Positions 32,693 to 44,504 of a stretch of 64,000 nucleotides of DNA are shown piece after piece; position 1 is the stretch's first letter; every line of letters begins with the position of its first letter. Position numbers and translations under genes: made by a program. The stretch lies in assembly GCA_051453625.1 (NCBI GenBank), contig JBOZIK010000001.1, forward strand, positions 19,123,681 through 19,187,680. Reading direction: 5' to 3'. This DNA is from Welwitschia mirabilis. Its lineage: Eukaryota; Gnetophyta; Gnetopsida; Welwitschiales. Under the pieces are notes generated by a model. That model searched no databases, had not been told where the DNA came from, and saw only the letters and a list, made by a program, of their open reading frames with translations.

Positions 32693-34404
32693 ATGACATG
32701 GTCAATCTGGGAAATAAATATCAAAGAGAAAGACTATGGATGGAAAAAAAATCAGAGAAGGACTAGTCAACTTCAAAATCAAATAGGGAATGCAGTCTCT
32801 AAGTGCATATAATATTCCTTCTGAGTTTTTTTTTTCTGAATCTGATTCCATAGAATAAAATTTTTTAGAAAGTACTTTAGAAGAAGATAATTTTATGAGG
32901 TCAACTACTGTGCAAAAACAAAACCAAGCCTTAGGTTCTTTAATGTCTGGTCCTAATGCAAACTTTACCCTTAAAGAATTAATTTCCAATATGAAATGGG
33001 AAATTCAAGTTCCTTTTGATTTATCCCCAGGAGATGATGCTGAATTAAAGAATTTATATTCCTGTCCCATCTTTAGTGGTGAACATAATGAGGATTCCCT
33101 TTAACACATTGCAGACATTGAATAGTTAGTCCTTACCTTTGGCAATGAGAAAAAAGGATTAGTGATCATACCTATATGGTTATTTTTCTTATTATGTTAA
33201 AAGAAAAGATAAAATTTTGATTGAAAACTATACCCACAAGAGCCTAAAAACTTGGAACCAAGGTCACGAAGTTTTTATTAAAAGATTTATAAGTGAGGCA
33301 ATGATTAGGAAAAGAAAAAAGAAGTGAAAAATTTCCAACAACAACCAAATGAGAATTATGCTTCCACATACGAACACTTAATCACCATTCGCTCTAATCC
33401 AATAGACACTTTTACATAAGAAGAGCTAGTTGATTGCTTTTATAGTGGGCTAAACCGCTAAATGAAATAACTCGAAGATTTCTCTTGTGGTGGAAACCTA
33501 ATGAACCTCATACTACAAAATGTATGGAAAACATTAGAAGAACTTGTGGAGGTGAGCTAAATTTGGTCAACATCAAAAGATAAGTGCACTGTAGGATAAA
33601 TCATCAAAGATTTGAAAAAGGTAAAAAAATAAAAGGAGGTAGACAAAATAAAAGATAACCCTATAAATTTGATTAAAGAATTCACAACAACTTTAGAGAG
33701 ATACACTGAGATGATTCTTAATGCAAAATTAGAAACTGAAAAAGAGTATTATGCCAATATGTGACTTATGCAAGGATAACTATCACATAACTAAGGATTA
33801 TCCACTATTGTCAACATACAAGGAGAAAATACATAAAGAACTTTATGCTTTCAATAAAAAATTTTCAAACTTCATAAATCAAAACTAGTCACAACCTAGG
33901 ATGAATACACAAATCTTTGATAACAAATTTAAAAATTTCCAAACTAATTTTTAATCTTTCAAAAATTGATTTAAAAATTCGAACTTTCAACCAAGTTCAT
34001 TAAATTTTCAACATCAAGATAATTCACTTTAAAAACCTATAGATAAACTTATGAAATTACAAGAAAGAATAAACTCTAGCATTGAAAAGACAAACACCAA
34101 CATTGAAAACTGAGTAAATGTCCTTCAACAAACCATGTTGGTAAACCAAAAACCACAAGAATCATTAGCAACACAACCTATACCAAACCCTAATGAAATG
34201 AGAAAAGATTATAAGGTTGTAACAAGAAGTGGACATGAAGCAAACCCTTCTCCTTCTGAAGCGTCAACCTCCCAAAACAACATTAGGGATGAGGAGGAAG
34301 AAGAGGACATTGAAATACTGAAAAACTACAACTTTCCTTTTCTTTGTAAAAGTAAAAAGAAAAAATCTTTACAACAAACAAAAAAGAAAATCGCTACCCT
34401 TTAG
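32693..34404 (+). pseudogene. Ty3 gag relic
   Basis: Plus-strand blocks: TLKELISNMKWEIQVPFDLS and LYSCPIFSGEHNEDS (to 33104), then in broken frames KEVKNFQQQPNENYASTYEH and SGLNRxMKxLEDFSCGGNL, which correspond to the retrotransposon gag helices (query pattern F..L.Q...E....Y..RF..L and F..GL). The last open part (34135-34404) is a polar, acidic linker with RKDYKVVTRSGHEAN before the protease. At least six stops interrupt it. Confidence 0.7.
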
Positions 34405-34639
34405 CTTTATAGGATTAACACTAATTCAACTTTCAATGAACATCTCAAAACCTTAATGCAAAATGTGAGTATAAACTTATCATTCTAGAAACTTTTTCAA
34501 GAAAATCCAAAATACTCTAAGATATGGAAAGACTTAATAAGAAGAAAGCAAAAACAAGTTATTTCTAGCAAAGTCTTTCTAGCTCAATCACTTACAACTT
34601 AGTATTATAAAAATCTCCAAAATTTAAGGATCTAGAGGT

Positions 34640-35040
34640 AGCAACAATGAGTGTTACATGAGATGAAGACAAAAGAATCAAAATAGCTTTAATTAACATT
34701 AGAGTGAGTGTTAACATCATACAATTACACATTTGTAAGAGACTCGATTTACAAGATAGAATAAAACCTAGTCAGATTCTCTTAGAATTAGTAAACACAT
34801 TGATTAAGAAACCGTTAGGGGTTATCAAATATTTAGTGATCCAAATTAAAAAAGTATTATACCCGATAAATGTGGTTATCATAGAAGTCAAACATAATAG
34901 AGGTTATCCATTGCTTCTAAGAAGATCCTTCTATGCAAAAGCCCATTACATCGTTAATACAAGAACTAGGATGATGGAATGTCACCTAGAAAATGAAAAG
35001 TTTTCAATTAGATTTTTTGATTCAGTTAAGAAAACTTAGG
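34640..35040 (+). pseudogene. Ty3 aspartic protease relic
   Basis: The open frame 34704-35039 reads SVNIIQLHICKRLDLQDRIK, then LELVNTLIKKPLGVIKYLVI, VLYPINVVIIEVK, and RSFYAKAHYIVNTRTRMMEC. This is the Tat/Athila protease block: catalytic D-x-G-A-S-V-N-[IL]-[ML], the P-x-G-[IV]-[IV] flap, and G-R-P-F-L-A-T-A-x-x-[LI]-I-[ND]. The catalytic aspartate itself falls in the broken part just upstream of 34704, and GRPFLAT has become RRSFYAK, so it is inactive. Confidence 0.75.
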
Positions 35041-35049
35041 TGATGAATG

Positions 35050-36726
35050 GAACATAAAAAATAGAATCAAACCAATGTTATTTCTTCAACATCATTTCCT
35101 TTAAGAAAGATGGCTAATGTTACATGAATCTATGCTTTATGATGATCCACTTGAGATTAAAAATCTAGAAGTTTTTAATACATCCAACCTTAAGCATCTA
35201 GAAAATGACCTTTTAGATCAGGATGAAGAAGAAACAAAATCCTTAGTCTGTAAGGAAATCCAACTATTAACAACAAATGAAAACTCATACTTTGAGAAAG
35301 ATCATCTACTACATGAGTCAGAAACTGAATATCTTAATCTTAATTTGAAAAATCTTCCTAGTGAACTAAAATATATTTTTCTCTGTAATGATTAAAAAAA
35401 ACCTCTCATAATCAATGGTAATATTTTCTCTGAATAAGAGTCAACATTAATCTCCCTTTTGACTTCCAAAATTCATGCCTTTACTTGGTCTCATAAAGAT
35501 TTATCTGCCATTCCTCCTTTTATTGTTCAGCATAAAATCTATCCTAAGGAAAATGTGAAACCTATTAGGTAACCATAAAGAAGATTAAATCTAGCATTTA
35601 AACAAGTACTTAAGAATGAAATCATTAAGTTAATGGATGTTAGAATCATTTATGCTATATCAGATAGTGAATGGTTTAGTCCCTTAATTGTAGTACCAAA
35701 GAAGGATGGGAAATGGAGAGTATGCATAGATTTTAAAAAACTAAACAAAGTGTCAAAGAAAGATCATTTTCCCCTACTCTTTATTGACTAGATACTTGAT
35801 AGAATTTATGTACATGCTTTCTATTGCTTTTTAAATGGATATAGTAGTTATAATCAAGTTTTCATAGCTAGTGAACACTAGGCTAAAATAACTTTTACTT
35901 TACCTTTTAGGACATTTGCTTTTAGATGAATGCCTTTTGGATTATGTAACACTTCTAGAACTTTTTAAAGAGCTATGATGGGTATTTTTTCAGACATGTT
36001 AGAGGACTTGATAGAAATCTTTATGGATGACTTTTGAATCTTTGGAGAAACCTTTGATCAAATCTTCAAAAGTTTAAAAAAAGTCCTTAATATATGTATG
36101 GAGTGTGGTGTTCATTTAAGTTGGGAAAAGAGTTTTTTTTCTAGTTGAAATTGGAATTGTTCTAGGCCACAATATTTCTAAAAAAGAAATTAAGATGGAC
36201 CCTGAGAATGTTGGTATTATTCAATACTTAACTTCTCTAACCAATGTTAAGAAACTTTGATCTTTTCTTGGAAATTGTGGTTTTTACTACTGCTTCATAT
36301 AAGATTATGCTAAAATATATAAACCCCTACACTCATTACTAGAAAATAAGCTAAATTTGATTGAAATACATCTTGTCAGCTTACTTTCAATAAACTCAAA
36401 CATAAACTCTCTTATGCTCCTGTTGTAATAGGACCTGATTGGGAAAAATATTTTTAGTTAATATGTGATGCTAGTAATTTTGCTGTACGTGAGGTGCTTG
36501 AATAAAAATACAAAAATGATTTAAAGTTATTTCTTACCATAGTAAAACATTGTACAATTCTCAAGTAAATTACTTAACTATCAAGAGAGAAATATTATCC
36601 ATAATCTTTTGCCTCAATAATTTTAGACATTTTTTAGGCTTCCACACAAATGTCTACATAGATCATGTGGTGATTAAATACCTAATGACTAAGAAATATT
36701 ATAGCACTAGGTTGATTAGATGGATC
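35050..36726 (+). pseudogene. Ty3 reverse transcriptase/RNase H relic, copy 1
   Basis: A linker with LNLNLKNLPSELKYIFL (to 35395) precedes RT. In broken frames: SPLIVVPKKDGKWRVCIDFK, YNQVFIASEH, ITFTLPFRTFAFR, MPFGLCNTSRTF, and EIFMDDF at about 36013-36037 (the catalytic V-F-x-D-D-F block with one change). RNase H follows with VNYLTIKREILSIIFCLNNF, RHFLGFHTNVYIDHVVIKYL, up to the gap at 36727. The same RT-RNase H stretch is present again after the gap. Stops are frequent, so no polymerase could be made. Confidence 0.8.
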
Positions 36727-36826
36727 NNNNNNNNNNNNNNNNNNNNNNNNNNNNNNNNNNNNNNNNNNNNNNNNNNNNNNNNNNNNNNNNNNNNNNNNNN
36801 NNNNNNNNNNNNNNNNNNNNNNNNNN

Positions 36827-37890
36827 ATGAAGAGTCTGCATAGATTTTAAAAAACTAAATGAAGTCACAAAAAAGGATCATTGGTAGAATTTAAAAACAT
36901 GCTTTTTATTGCTTTTTAGATGAATGTATCAGTTATAACTAGGTTTGCATAGCTAGTGAAAACTAGGCTAAGAAAACTTTTACTTCACCTTTTGGAACAT
37001 TTTCTTTTAGAGAAATTTCTTTTAGATTATGTAACTTTTCTAGAATATTTCAACATGCTATGATGGGCATTTTTTTAGACATGATAGAGATTCAATATAA
37101 ATTTTTATTGATTACTTTTTAGTCTTTTGAGAAACCTTTGATCAAATCTTAAAAAGATTAAAAAATTCCTTGATAGATGCATAGAATATGGCCTTTATTT
37201 AAGTTGGGAAAAGAGCTTATTTTTAGTTGAAAATCGAAAAGTCCTAGGTCATCACATTTCTAAAAGAGAAATTAAAATGGAATCTAAAAAGTTTAGTATC
37301 ATTCAAAACTTAACTCTTCCAACCAATGTTAAGTAACTCTAATCTTTTCTTGAACATTGTGATTTTTATCATTTCTCCATATAAGATTATGCTAAAATCT
37401 ATAAACCCCTACACTCATTACTAGAAAAAGAAGTTAAATTTGATTGGAACAAGTCTTATTAGCTTTCTTTTAATAAACTTAAACATAAACTCTCTTATAC
37501 TCCTATTACAATAGAACCCGATTGGAAAGAAGATTTTGAATTAATATGTGATGCTAGTACTTTTGTTGTAGGTGGGGTGCTTGGATAAAAATATGAAAAT
37601 GATTTCAAATTTATATCTAATCATAGTAAAATAGTATTCAAAGCTCAAGCAAGTTATACAACTATGAAGAGGGAGATGTTAGCCATAATCTTTTGTCTTA
37701 AAAATCTTAGACATTATCTTTTAGGCTTTTACATAAACATCTATATAGACCATGTGGTGATTAAATACCTGATGACTAAGAAAGACTCTAGTACTAGGCG
37801 GATTAAATATATCCTCTTAATGCAAGAATTTAATTTCACCATCATAGATAAGGCAAAAAAACATAACAATATAGCAAATTAGTTATTACA
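36827..37890 (+). pseudogene. Ty3 RT/RNase H relic, copy 2 (tandem duplicate)
   Basis: From RVCIDFKKLNEVTKKDH onward this segment repeats 35715-36726: the same LSYNxVCIASEN-like, FTSPFGTFSF-like and GLCNFSRIF-like blocks, a purine-rich stretch, then TMKREMLAIIFCLKNL and YLLGFYINIYIDHVVIKYLM. It is diverged from copy 1 by roughly 15-20 % by eye, including small deletions, then continues beyond the point where copy 1 is cut by the gap (IKYILLMQEFNFTIIDKAKK). The duplication therefore covers about 1.0 kb. Confidence 0.75.
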
Positions 37891-38089
37891 CCTTACTTCT
37901 GCTTTTGATGATATTTCTATTAGTGATTCTTTTCCAAATGAATAACTATTTATTGTATCTTATACTCATCCTCCTCCATAGTACATGGATATTGTTAACT
38001 ATCTTGTTACTTTAAAAACATCATAAAATTGGAGTCACAATTAAAGAAAATCTTTTCTCCATAGGATAGGTGACTACGAGTGGATCTCA

Positions 38090-39290
38090 CCTCATCTTTA
38101 TCATTGGTGTAAGGATCAAACTAGAATGAGAAAAACCTAATATCCTTCACCCTTATCATGGTGGCATTTGTAGTGGACATTTTAGTAGTCAAAAAATAGT
38201 CATGAAAGTTATTCACTCCGGATTCTATTGGCCTAGTCTTTTTAGGACTCTTTTGAGTATGCTAGAAAGTCTAATGCATGTAAATATTTTAATATCCTTT
38301 TATGATCATAGGATATGTCCCTCAAACCTAGTCTTTAGTGTGAACCTTTTGATTATTAGGGAATCAATTTCATAGGCCTAATTAAACCACCTTCTAAAAA
38401 CAAAAATTACATCTTAGTGGTTATGGATTATGTGATTAAATGGATTAAAGTAGTTCCTACTTACTCAAATGATGTCTGAACCATTTGTAACTTTGTTAGA
38501 ACTCAAATTTTTTAATGTTTTGGATTTTTTTAAAATAATTATTAGCCATTAGGGAACTCATTTCATTAATTATCTTTTTAGAAAACTTCTTTTATTCATT
38601 GGTATAGAACATAGAGTAGCTTGTGCTTACCACCCTTAAACCAATGGATAAACTGAAAATGCTAATAAAGAAGTCAAAAAAATGCTTATAAGACTTATAT
38701 CTACTAATAAGAAGTCATGGAATTTTAAGCTAAATGATGTTCTTTGGGCTTACCATACAACTTGGCATAATTTACTTGGTTTCTCACCCTATGAACTTGT
38801 ATACGACAAAATCTATGTTTTCCTTATTGATGTTTGTTATAATTCTTATCGTTCTATACCTCAACTTAATCTTGTTAATTTAGAAGAGAATTTTACAACT
38901 TGTTTAGCTCAATTATATCATTGAGATGAAAAACAAACTCAAGATATGCATCGTTAACTTATTCACAAAGTCCAAAATAAGTTTAAAGATGATAAAAAGC
39001 TAGTCCATAAGAACTTTGAACTTGGTCAACTAGTCTTGTTGTACAACACTAGAATGTAACTCATACATAACAAGTTAACCTCAAAATTATTAAGTGCTTA
39101 CCTTATTAAGAAAATACATTCTAATGGCTCAGTTAAGATTTCTGACTTAACCACTAAAGAAATTTAGAAAGTTAATGGACAAAGGTTGAAAATATGCGAG
39201 CAACCTTCTGATATAAACATGATAGAAGCACTAGCCTTAGAGGTTTCCCTCGATGAGGAGAGCTTCTTTCCTATCATTTTCTAAATCTTA
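38090..39290 (+). pseudogene. Ty3 integrase relic
   Basis: Zinc-binding region: HPYHGGICSGHFSSQKIVMK then SGFYWPSLF (about 38150-38245). Catalytic core: HxGTHFINYLFRK followed by IGIEHRVACAYHP and TENANKEVKKML (about 38570-38700). The open frame 38682-38924 reads NKKSWNFKLNDVLWAYHTTW, then LLGFSPYELVY, the C-terminal integrase motif W-x-x-x-L-x-D-A-L-W-A-Y-R-T. The first catalytic Asp and several flanking residues are lost to stops. No chromodomain follows, consistent with Tat/Athila. Confidence 0.8.
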
Positions 39291-40844
39291 TCTTAGCTTT
39301 TTCCTTTAAAGATCATTATGACATTACTTGATTATCTTTCAAAAATGACTTATGTATTTATTTTACTTCTATGACGAGTCTTTGACTTGGGCATTTTATA
39401 GTGATAAGATTGGATTCACCCAATCTTAAGACATTCACACATCTATGAACTTTGTTTTGAAGGAAGATTTTTTATTTCTAATGTTTTTCTTAATAATGAA
39501 AATGTCTTAGACTGTTTATGGATGTTCTTTTCTATCTTTTATCTTATTACTTCGCCTTTATCTTTTGGAATGTTTAATCATGTGAAATTTATTTAAAAAA
39601 AAGGTATGAAATAAGATCATGATGTCCTACTGCAAGTACACCAAGGTAAATTTTTCATAGAGAGGCCTTTGAAGTATGATATAAGAGCTGTGGGAACTTC
39701 ACTGGGAGGTCAATTGGCCATGATTCATGGGTCCTTACTTCTTTGACTATGGTTGCACTCCCCTCATCATGGATAATAAAATAATAAAAACTTTAAGGCT
39801 ACGAGATCAGTGGCATTCCCAGTGTCATCATAGCATTGCTTGTTTCCTAGAATCTTAGTTTTTCTACATGATCATTTCATTTCTAAGGATTTAGGTGTTT
39901 GTTTTGAGATGTAAGTAGGTGAGTTCATTTTTGAGAAACTCTTTGATCTTATCACTTATTATTTAAAGTATTTGATTTTTAGCATCATCATAACCACTAC
40001 CTTATCAAAGAGAATTTTACATAATTATACATCTGTCATGCTTTTTTAAATCAATTGATGTTATGATTTCTTTCATAGAAGTCTACTAGATTAAAATGTA
40101 GAGTAGGTAGGCTATCTTCTTTGTGTTGTCTTATGTTCATTCTTTTTGTTTTCTTTCATTATTCAGTTAGTTGTATCAAAATCATTTCCATATTTTCTTA
40201 TCATTTTAGGACCTTAACACCTAATGGTTTCCTTATTTAATTTTCAATAAAGAGCTGATTTCTTGCTTAGATGAGTTTTATTATAAATTTTATAATTTTA
40301 TTTTTAGTCTTTTAGAGTTCTAAACACTATTTTTATCATTTTTGTGAAGGCACATTTGTTGGGCACTTATGGATCTGCTTCATCCTAATTAGTACATTTT
40401 CATTATCTACTCTTCCCATGCTTGTCAAAATATTTCCTACATCTATATTTTTCAAATATGACATTTCTACACCTAGCTTTGCAATCAATTTCTCAAATGT
40501 TAACATTTAAAAACACCCATTGTCTACCTCCTCATTTGGATCTACTAATCTGATTTCTTTAGCTAGTTTGGGATGTATTGTTTTTCTCGGGGGATGGTCG
40601 GACTCATTTTCAAGATTTATTTTTCATAATTTTTACATCAGAGCTTTCATAAGACATAATTTTTAAAATTTTCACTTCATACACATGATGCATTACATGT
40701 TATTTTGTTATGTGATACGTTTGAGATTATTTAAGAGCCTGTTTTATAATTTCCAGAATGACTTTTTTAGAGATAATTTGACTCATAATTGTAGTTATGT
40801 ATCTGGTTTTTATCAAGGACTGACAAAGGCTAAGTGGAGGGCTA
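39291..40844 (+). other. 3' untranslated part of the Ty3 element and polypurine tract
   Basis: No ORF. Tat/Athila elements usually have a long non-coding or env-like region here. It ends with the purine-rich ACAAAGGCTAAGTGGAGGGC (40823-40842), the expected primer for plus-strand synthesis, directly before the 3' LTR at 40845. Confidence 0.55.
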
Positions 40845-41004
40845 TGATGTGCTACTAAATTGTATGCATTTGATGGGATGTCATGAGCTTTTCTGTAGTG
40901 CATTTATACAGGTTTAGATGAAATTCTGAGGATTATGAAGATTTGATGGATGATCATTGAAAACCATAATTCTTGGCATAATTAAAGGTATTTCAGGCAC
41001 ATTC
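40845..41004 (+). repeat. 3' LTR of the Ty3 element, first part
   Basis: Matches 30968-31127 of the 5' LTR (TACAGGTTTAGATG, AATTCTTGGCATAA) and stops at the copia insertion. It resumes at 50485. Its last five bases, CATTC (41000-41004), serve as left target duplication of the nested copia array. Confidence 0.85.
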
Positions 41005-42150
41005 TGTAGAATCATGAAGGTCAATATGACTTCTGAAAAATTTAAACAATTATTACTACCCAATAAATAAACTCAAAAATTAGAACCAAAATAATGCATA
41101 AGACAGGATTTATAGTTGTTTGGGATAGATCCTACTCTACTCTTGGAAGATAGTCAATAATCAAGACTATTCTGGATCTCTATTGCTTCACTATCCACCA
41201 TGTTTTTAAGGCTAACCTTCAACCTTACAAAGCAAACTTTTTTAGCTTAGATCTCAACCTTCATAGACTAGACTTTTATAGGATAAGTCTTAACCATAAT
41301 AAAATGGACTTTTACAGGCTAAGTTTCAACCTCAATAAAATACACAAGGATGAGTGAGAAAATGAAGCCTCTATGCTCTAAGTCACTCAAATGCAAGAAC
41401 TAACAATGGAGCCTTATTACTTAGCTTTAGTACAAAGGTAAGCGCTGAGTGAGAGAATAAAGATGTTATAAAGATAAGTTCTTTAAATTAAGAGTGTAAT
41501 CTTCTTTTTCAAAATTTGTTTGATTTACTTGACGAGGCTTTTGAGTGTTATTTCTTTAAATAGATTTCTTCAAAATATAGCCATTTAGAAAGTTAGAAGG
41601 GAATATGATATTTACAATGGATAGATTTGGAGAAATAGTGGTTAGAAAACTATTTCAAAATTTCTGCTTCTGCTCTGACTAGTCAACTGCTTGAAACATC
41701 TGGTTGTCTCGAGTGACTCACATTACCTAATTGGGTAATCCCCTTTCACATCTAGTCAACTCGAGTAATTCACTTTACTTAGTCCGGTGACCCCCATCTA
41801 AAATCTAGTTGACCACTTCTGTTTAGGTCTGGTCAACTTCACATGAGTCTGGTCGATCCCATATGAAATAGTACATATTAAAAAGCTTAAAAAGTGCATT
41901 CCTAGATTTGGTCAGCCCTATAAAGATCTAGTTGACCTCATATCAAGTAGCCTAAAATGTATATTTCCAGGTTTGGTCAACTCCTACTTTAAGTCATTGG
42001 ATAGAAAATCAAGTTACTTTAATCAGAACATGTCTACATCTTGGTTATCTTTTGGTTATGGATCTTTTCACTTCTTGCATCTATGAACTCACATTTTATT
42101 CTATAAAGATCATATTAATTTACATTAATTGGCAATATAAAGTTCTAACA
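41005..42150 (-). repeat. Copia LTR a (3' LTR)
   Basis: The plus strand runs from TGTAGAATC to TTCTAACA. On the minus strand it starts TGTTAG and ends CTACA with short inverted ends. It shares with b and c the blocks TTAAACAATTATTACTACC, CTATGCTCTAAGTCACT and TATCTTTTGGTTATGGATC. It contains a series of GGTCAACT/GGTCGACC units (about 41690-41990). Confidence 0.85.
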
Positions 42151-42164
42151 ATTTCCCCCTTTGA
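42151..42164 (-). other. Polypurine tract of the copia element
   Basis: The plus-strand ATTTCCCCCTTTGA directly after LTR a is the complement of TCAAAGGGGGAAAT, a typical polypurine tract, which fixes the minus orientation. Confidence 0.65.
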
Positions 42165-42889
42165 TATTAATGGCAAACAAATAAGTGATTTCAAGACTAA
42201 ACAAATATCTCATTTTTAAGCTCTTTCTTTCATCAATCTAATAAAGAATATTGATATAATAAAAGCTCCCCCTTTCATAATTCCATACAAAGAATATTAA
42301 GTAAAGGATGCCTTTTCTTTTAATATATATATATTTCTGAAAAAACATTTTGATAATACCATATTTTCTTCCCCTTTTGACATCAATGAAAAAGGATAGA
42401 GAAAGAGAGATAAATAGCTATAAACATTAAACATGGGATAAGGAATATCATATTTTATCCCCCTAACTTTATGCCATATATATGTTAAAAAAATAATAAT
42501 CATGATAGAGTTTCCAAAGCAAGTATGTAAATGAGATGATAATTTTTAATTCATTATTAAAAAAATACCAATTGATGTTATGCTTATGATAATAAGATTT
42601 AATTACAAAGTAAAACTTCAAAATATTCAAAACTTATAGATGAATCTTCATAAAAAATTACCATTAAGAAGCAAATCTAATACAATGATAATGACTAGAG
42701 TATATATAACCTGCTTTAGCTAATAACCTTAGTGATCACATAGTAATGAGGTTCTCATACAAAAATAAGGTAAATATCATAATAATGCTTCCAAGGAGCA
42801 CAGCATATTACAATAGTTAACAATTTAGAAAACATAATGTAATAAATAAAAATTAATCAAAATAACAAGAATTAGTACTAATGTTTAAA

Positions 42890-44470
42890 TTTTTTTGGAT
42901 CAAAAAGACTCTAAATTCTTAGCTTTATCCATATGGTCTTTCTTGACTTTTGGGTAGAAACTTGTTTAGGGAAAAATTTAAATGATAAAGCATCAGTGTT
43001 TGCAAAACACGTATTTTTTCTATATGGACAGTTAAATTCTAAATGTCCAAGTTTACAATAATAATGACAAGTGATATTTTTGGTAGAACATGTCATACAT
43101 TTAATACTTAACTTACTAGATGAAGTTGATGTACTATTACCTTCAAATCAATATCCTTTTTTTCATGTGCAAGTTGTTCCAATCCAAGAATCTTCTCAAG
43201 TTTCTTTAATCATTCTATGAATCTACTCAAGACTTGTGAATATTGAATTAATTTCCTTATGAGACTTATATTTTCTTTTTGAATCTCTTTATATCTTTGA
43301 TTTAAGACTTCATGCTCCCTTTTTAAATTATTAATGATATTATTTAGTTGATTGACTTTTACAACAACTCTTTTACATTCTTGATATAGTTCATGACATG
43401 TGTCTTCAACATTCTCCTCTTCTTCATCTTCACTCATATCCAAATCATCATGCTTATTGAGTTTTGATGACTAAGTAGTGGGATTCACAAGTGCCATGAA
43501 AGATAATGTTTAATGTTCTTTAGATTCTTTATTTCAGCTTTTTTCTTCTTATTCTTCTTCTTCAAAGTTATTCCAAGTGGCTACTAGTGAGGTCTTCTTT
43601 AGGTCCTTTAGTTTCCTATTATTGATATCATTATTTTTCATATGCCTAAAACTCTTGTTGAATTTTCTATCTCTTCTTTTTAATAAAAATGCTTTAAANN
43701 NNNNNNNNNNNNNNNNNNNNNNNNNNNNNNNNNNNNNNNNNNNNNNNNNNNNNNNNNNNNNNNNNNNNNNNNNNNNNTCTTCTTTCTATTAAAAAATTTT
43801 AACTCATAAGTTTGAAGGTTACCTTGTAGTTCATCTAGTGGCATCTTGCTAAGATCTTTACTTTCTTTGATTGCAGTCATCTTGGGTTCAGCTCTCTTGG
43901 GAAGGGTTCTTAAGATCTTCCTTACTATCTTAGCTTTCTCCATCTTTTCTCCAAGGCTTACCATGGAGTTTACAATGTTCATTAGAATTTTTTAAGAGTA
44001 TCTTCATCATCCATCTTAATATCTTCAAATTTTGTAATCAACATCTGCATCTTTACTTACTTAACATTAGATGTTCCTTCATGATCAATAGCAAGAATAT
44101 CCCATACTTCTTTGGTGGTCTCGTAGTTTACTATTCTCTTAAACTCATCTATAGCCATAGAACAAAAAATTGAATTCAAAACACAAGTATTAATAGTTGC
44201 ATTAGCTTTATCTAATTTATTGCATTTATCTTTTGGTTTCAACACTACTATAAAATTGCCATTGGCATCCTTTTAAGTTGTGTCATGGTGGCTATAACTT
44301 GTGATTAATAGATCCTCATAATCTATATCAAGAGATCTTAAGAATATTCGTATTCTAGCCTTCTAATATCCATAGTCTATTTCATCAAAGAGTGGAGGCC
44401 TAAAAATAGATAAAGCTTATGTAATAAAATCCATGGCTAGGGTTATTGAATCAAAGATTGATTAAAATCT
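42890..44470 (-). pseudogene. Copia gag relic (UBN2 family)
   Basis: Minus-strand order: CNKLDKANATINTCVLNSIF and FKRIVNYETTKEVWDIL, HEGTSNVK (44245-44057); EKAKIVRKILRTLPKRAEPK and KDLSKMPLDELQGNLQTYEL (43982-43786); a 79-N gap; an acidic coiled-coil segment EDEEEENVED (43443-43210); and the knuckle CHYYCKLGHLEFNC (about 43074-43030), in which the second zinc Cys is shifted or replaced. These are the DUF4219/UBN2 gag blocks of plant copia elements. No protease, integrase or RT lies between gag and the purine tract, so the element is gag-only. Stops separate the blocks. Confidence 0.8.
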
Positions 44471-44490
44471 TAGTATTAACTTAAACTAGA

Positions 44491-44502
44491 CCTTTAATAC
44501 CA
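44491..44502 (-). other. Primer-binding site, initiator tRNA-Met type
   Basis: The complement of 44491-44502, TGGTATTAAAGG, follows the end of LTR b on the minus strand after 2 bp and differs from TGGTATCAGAGC by few changes. It marks LTR b as the 5' LTR of the gag-only element. Confidence 0.6.
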
Positions 44503-44504
44503 AA

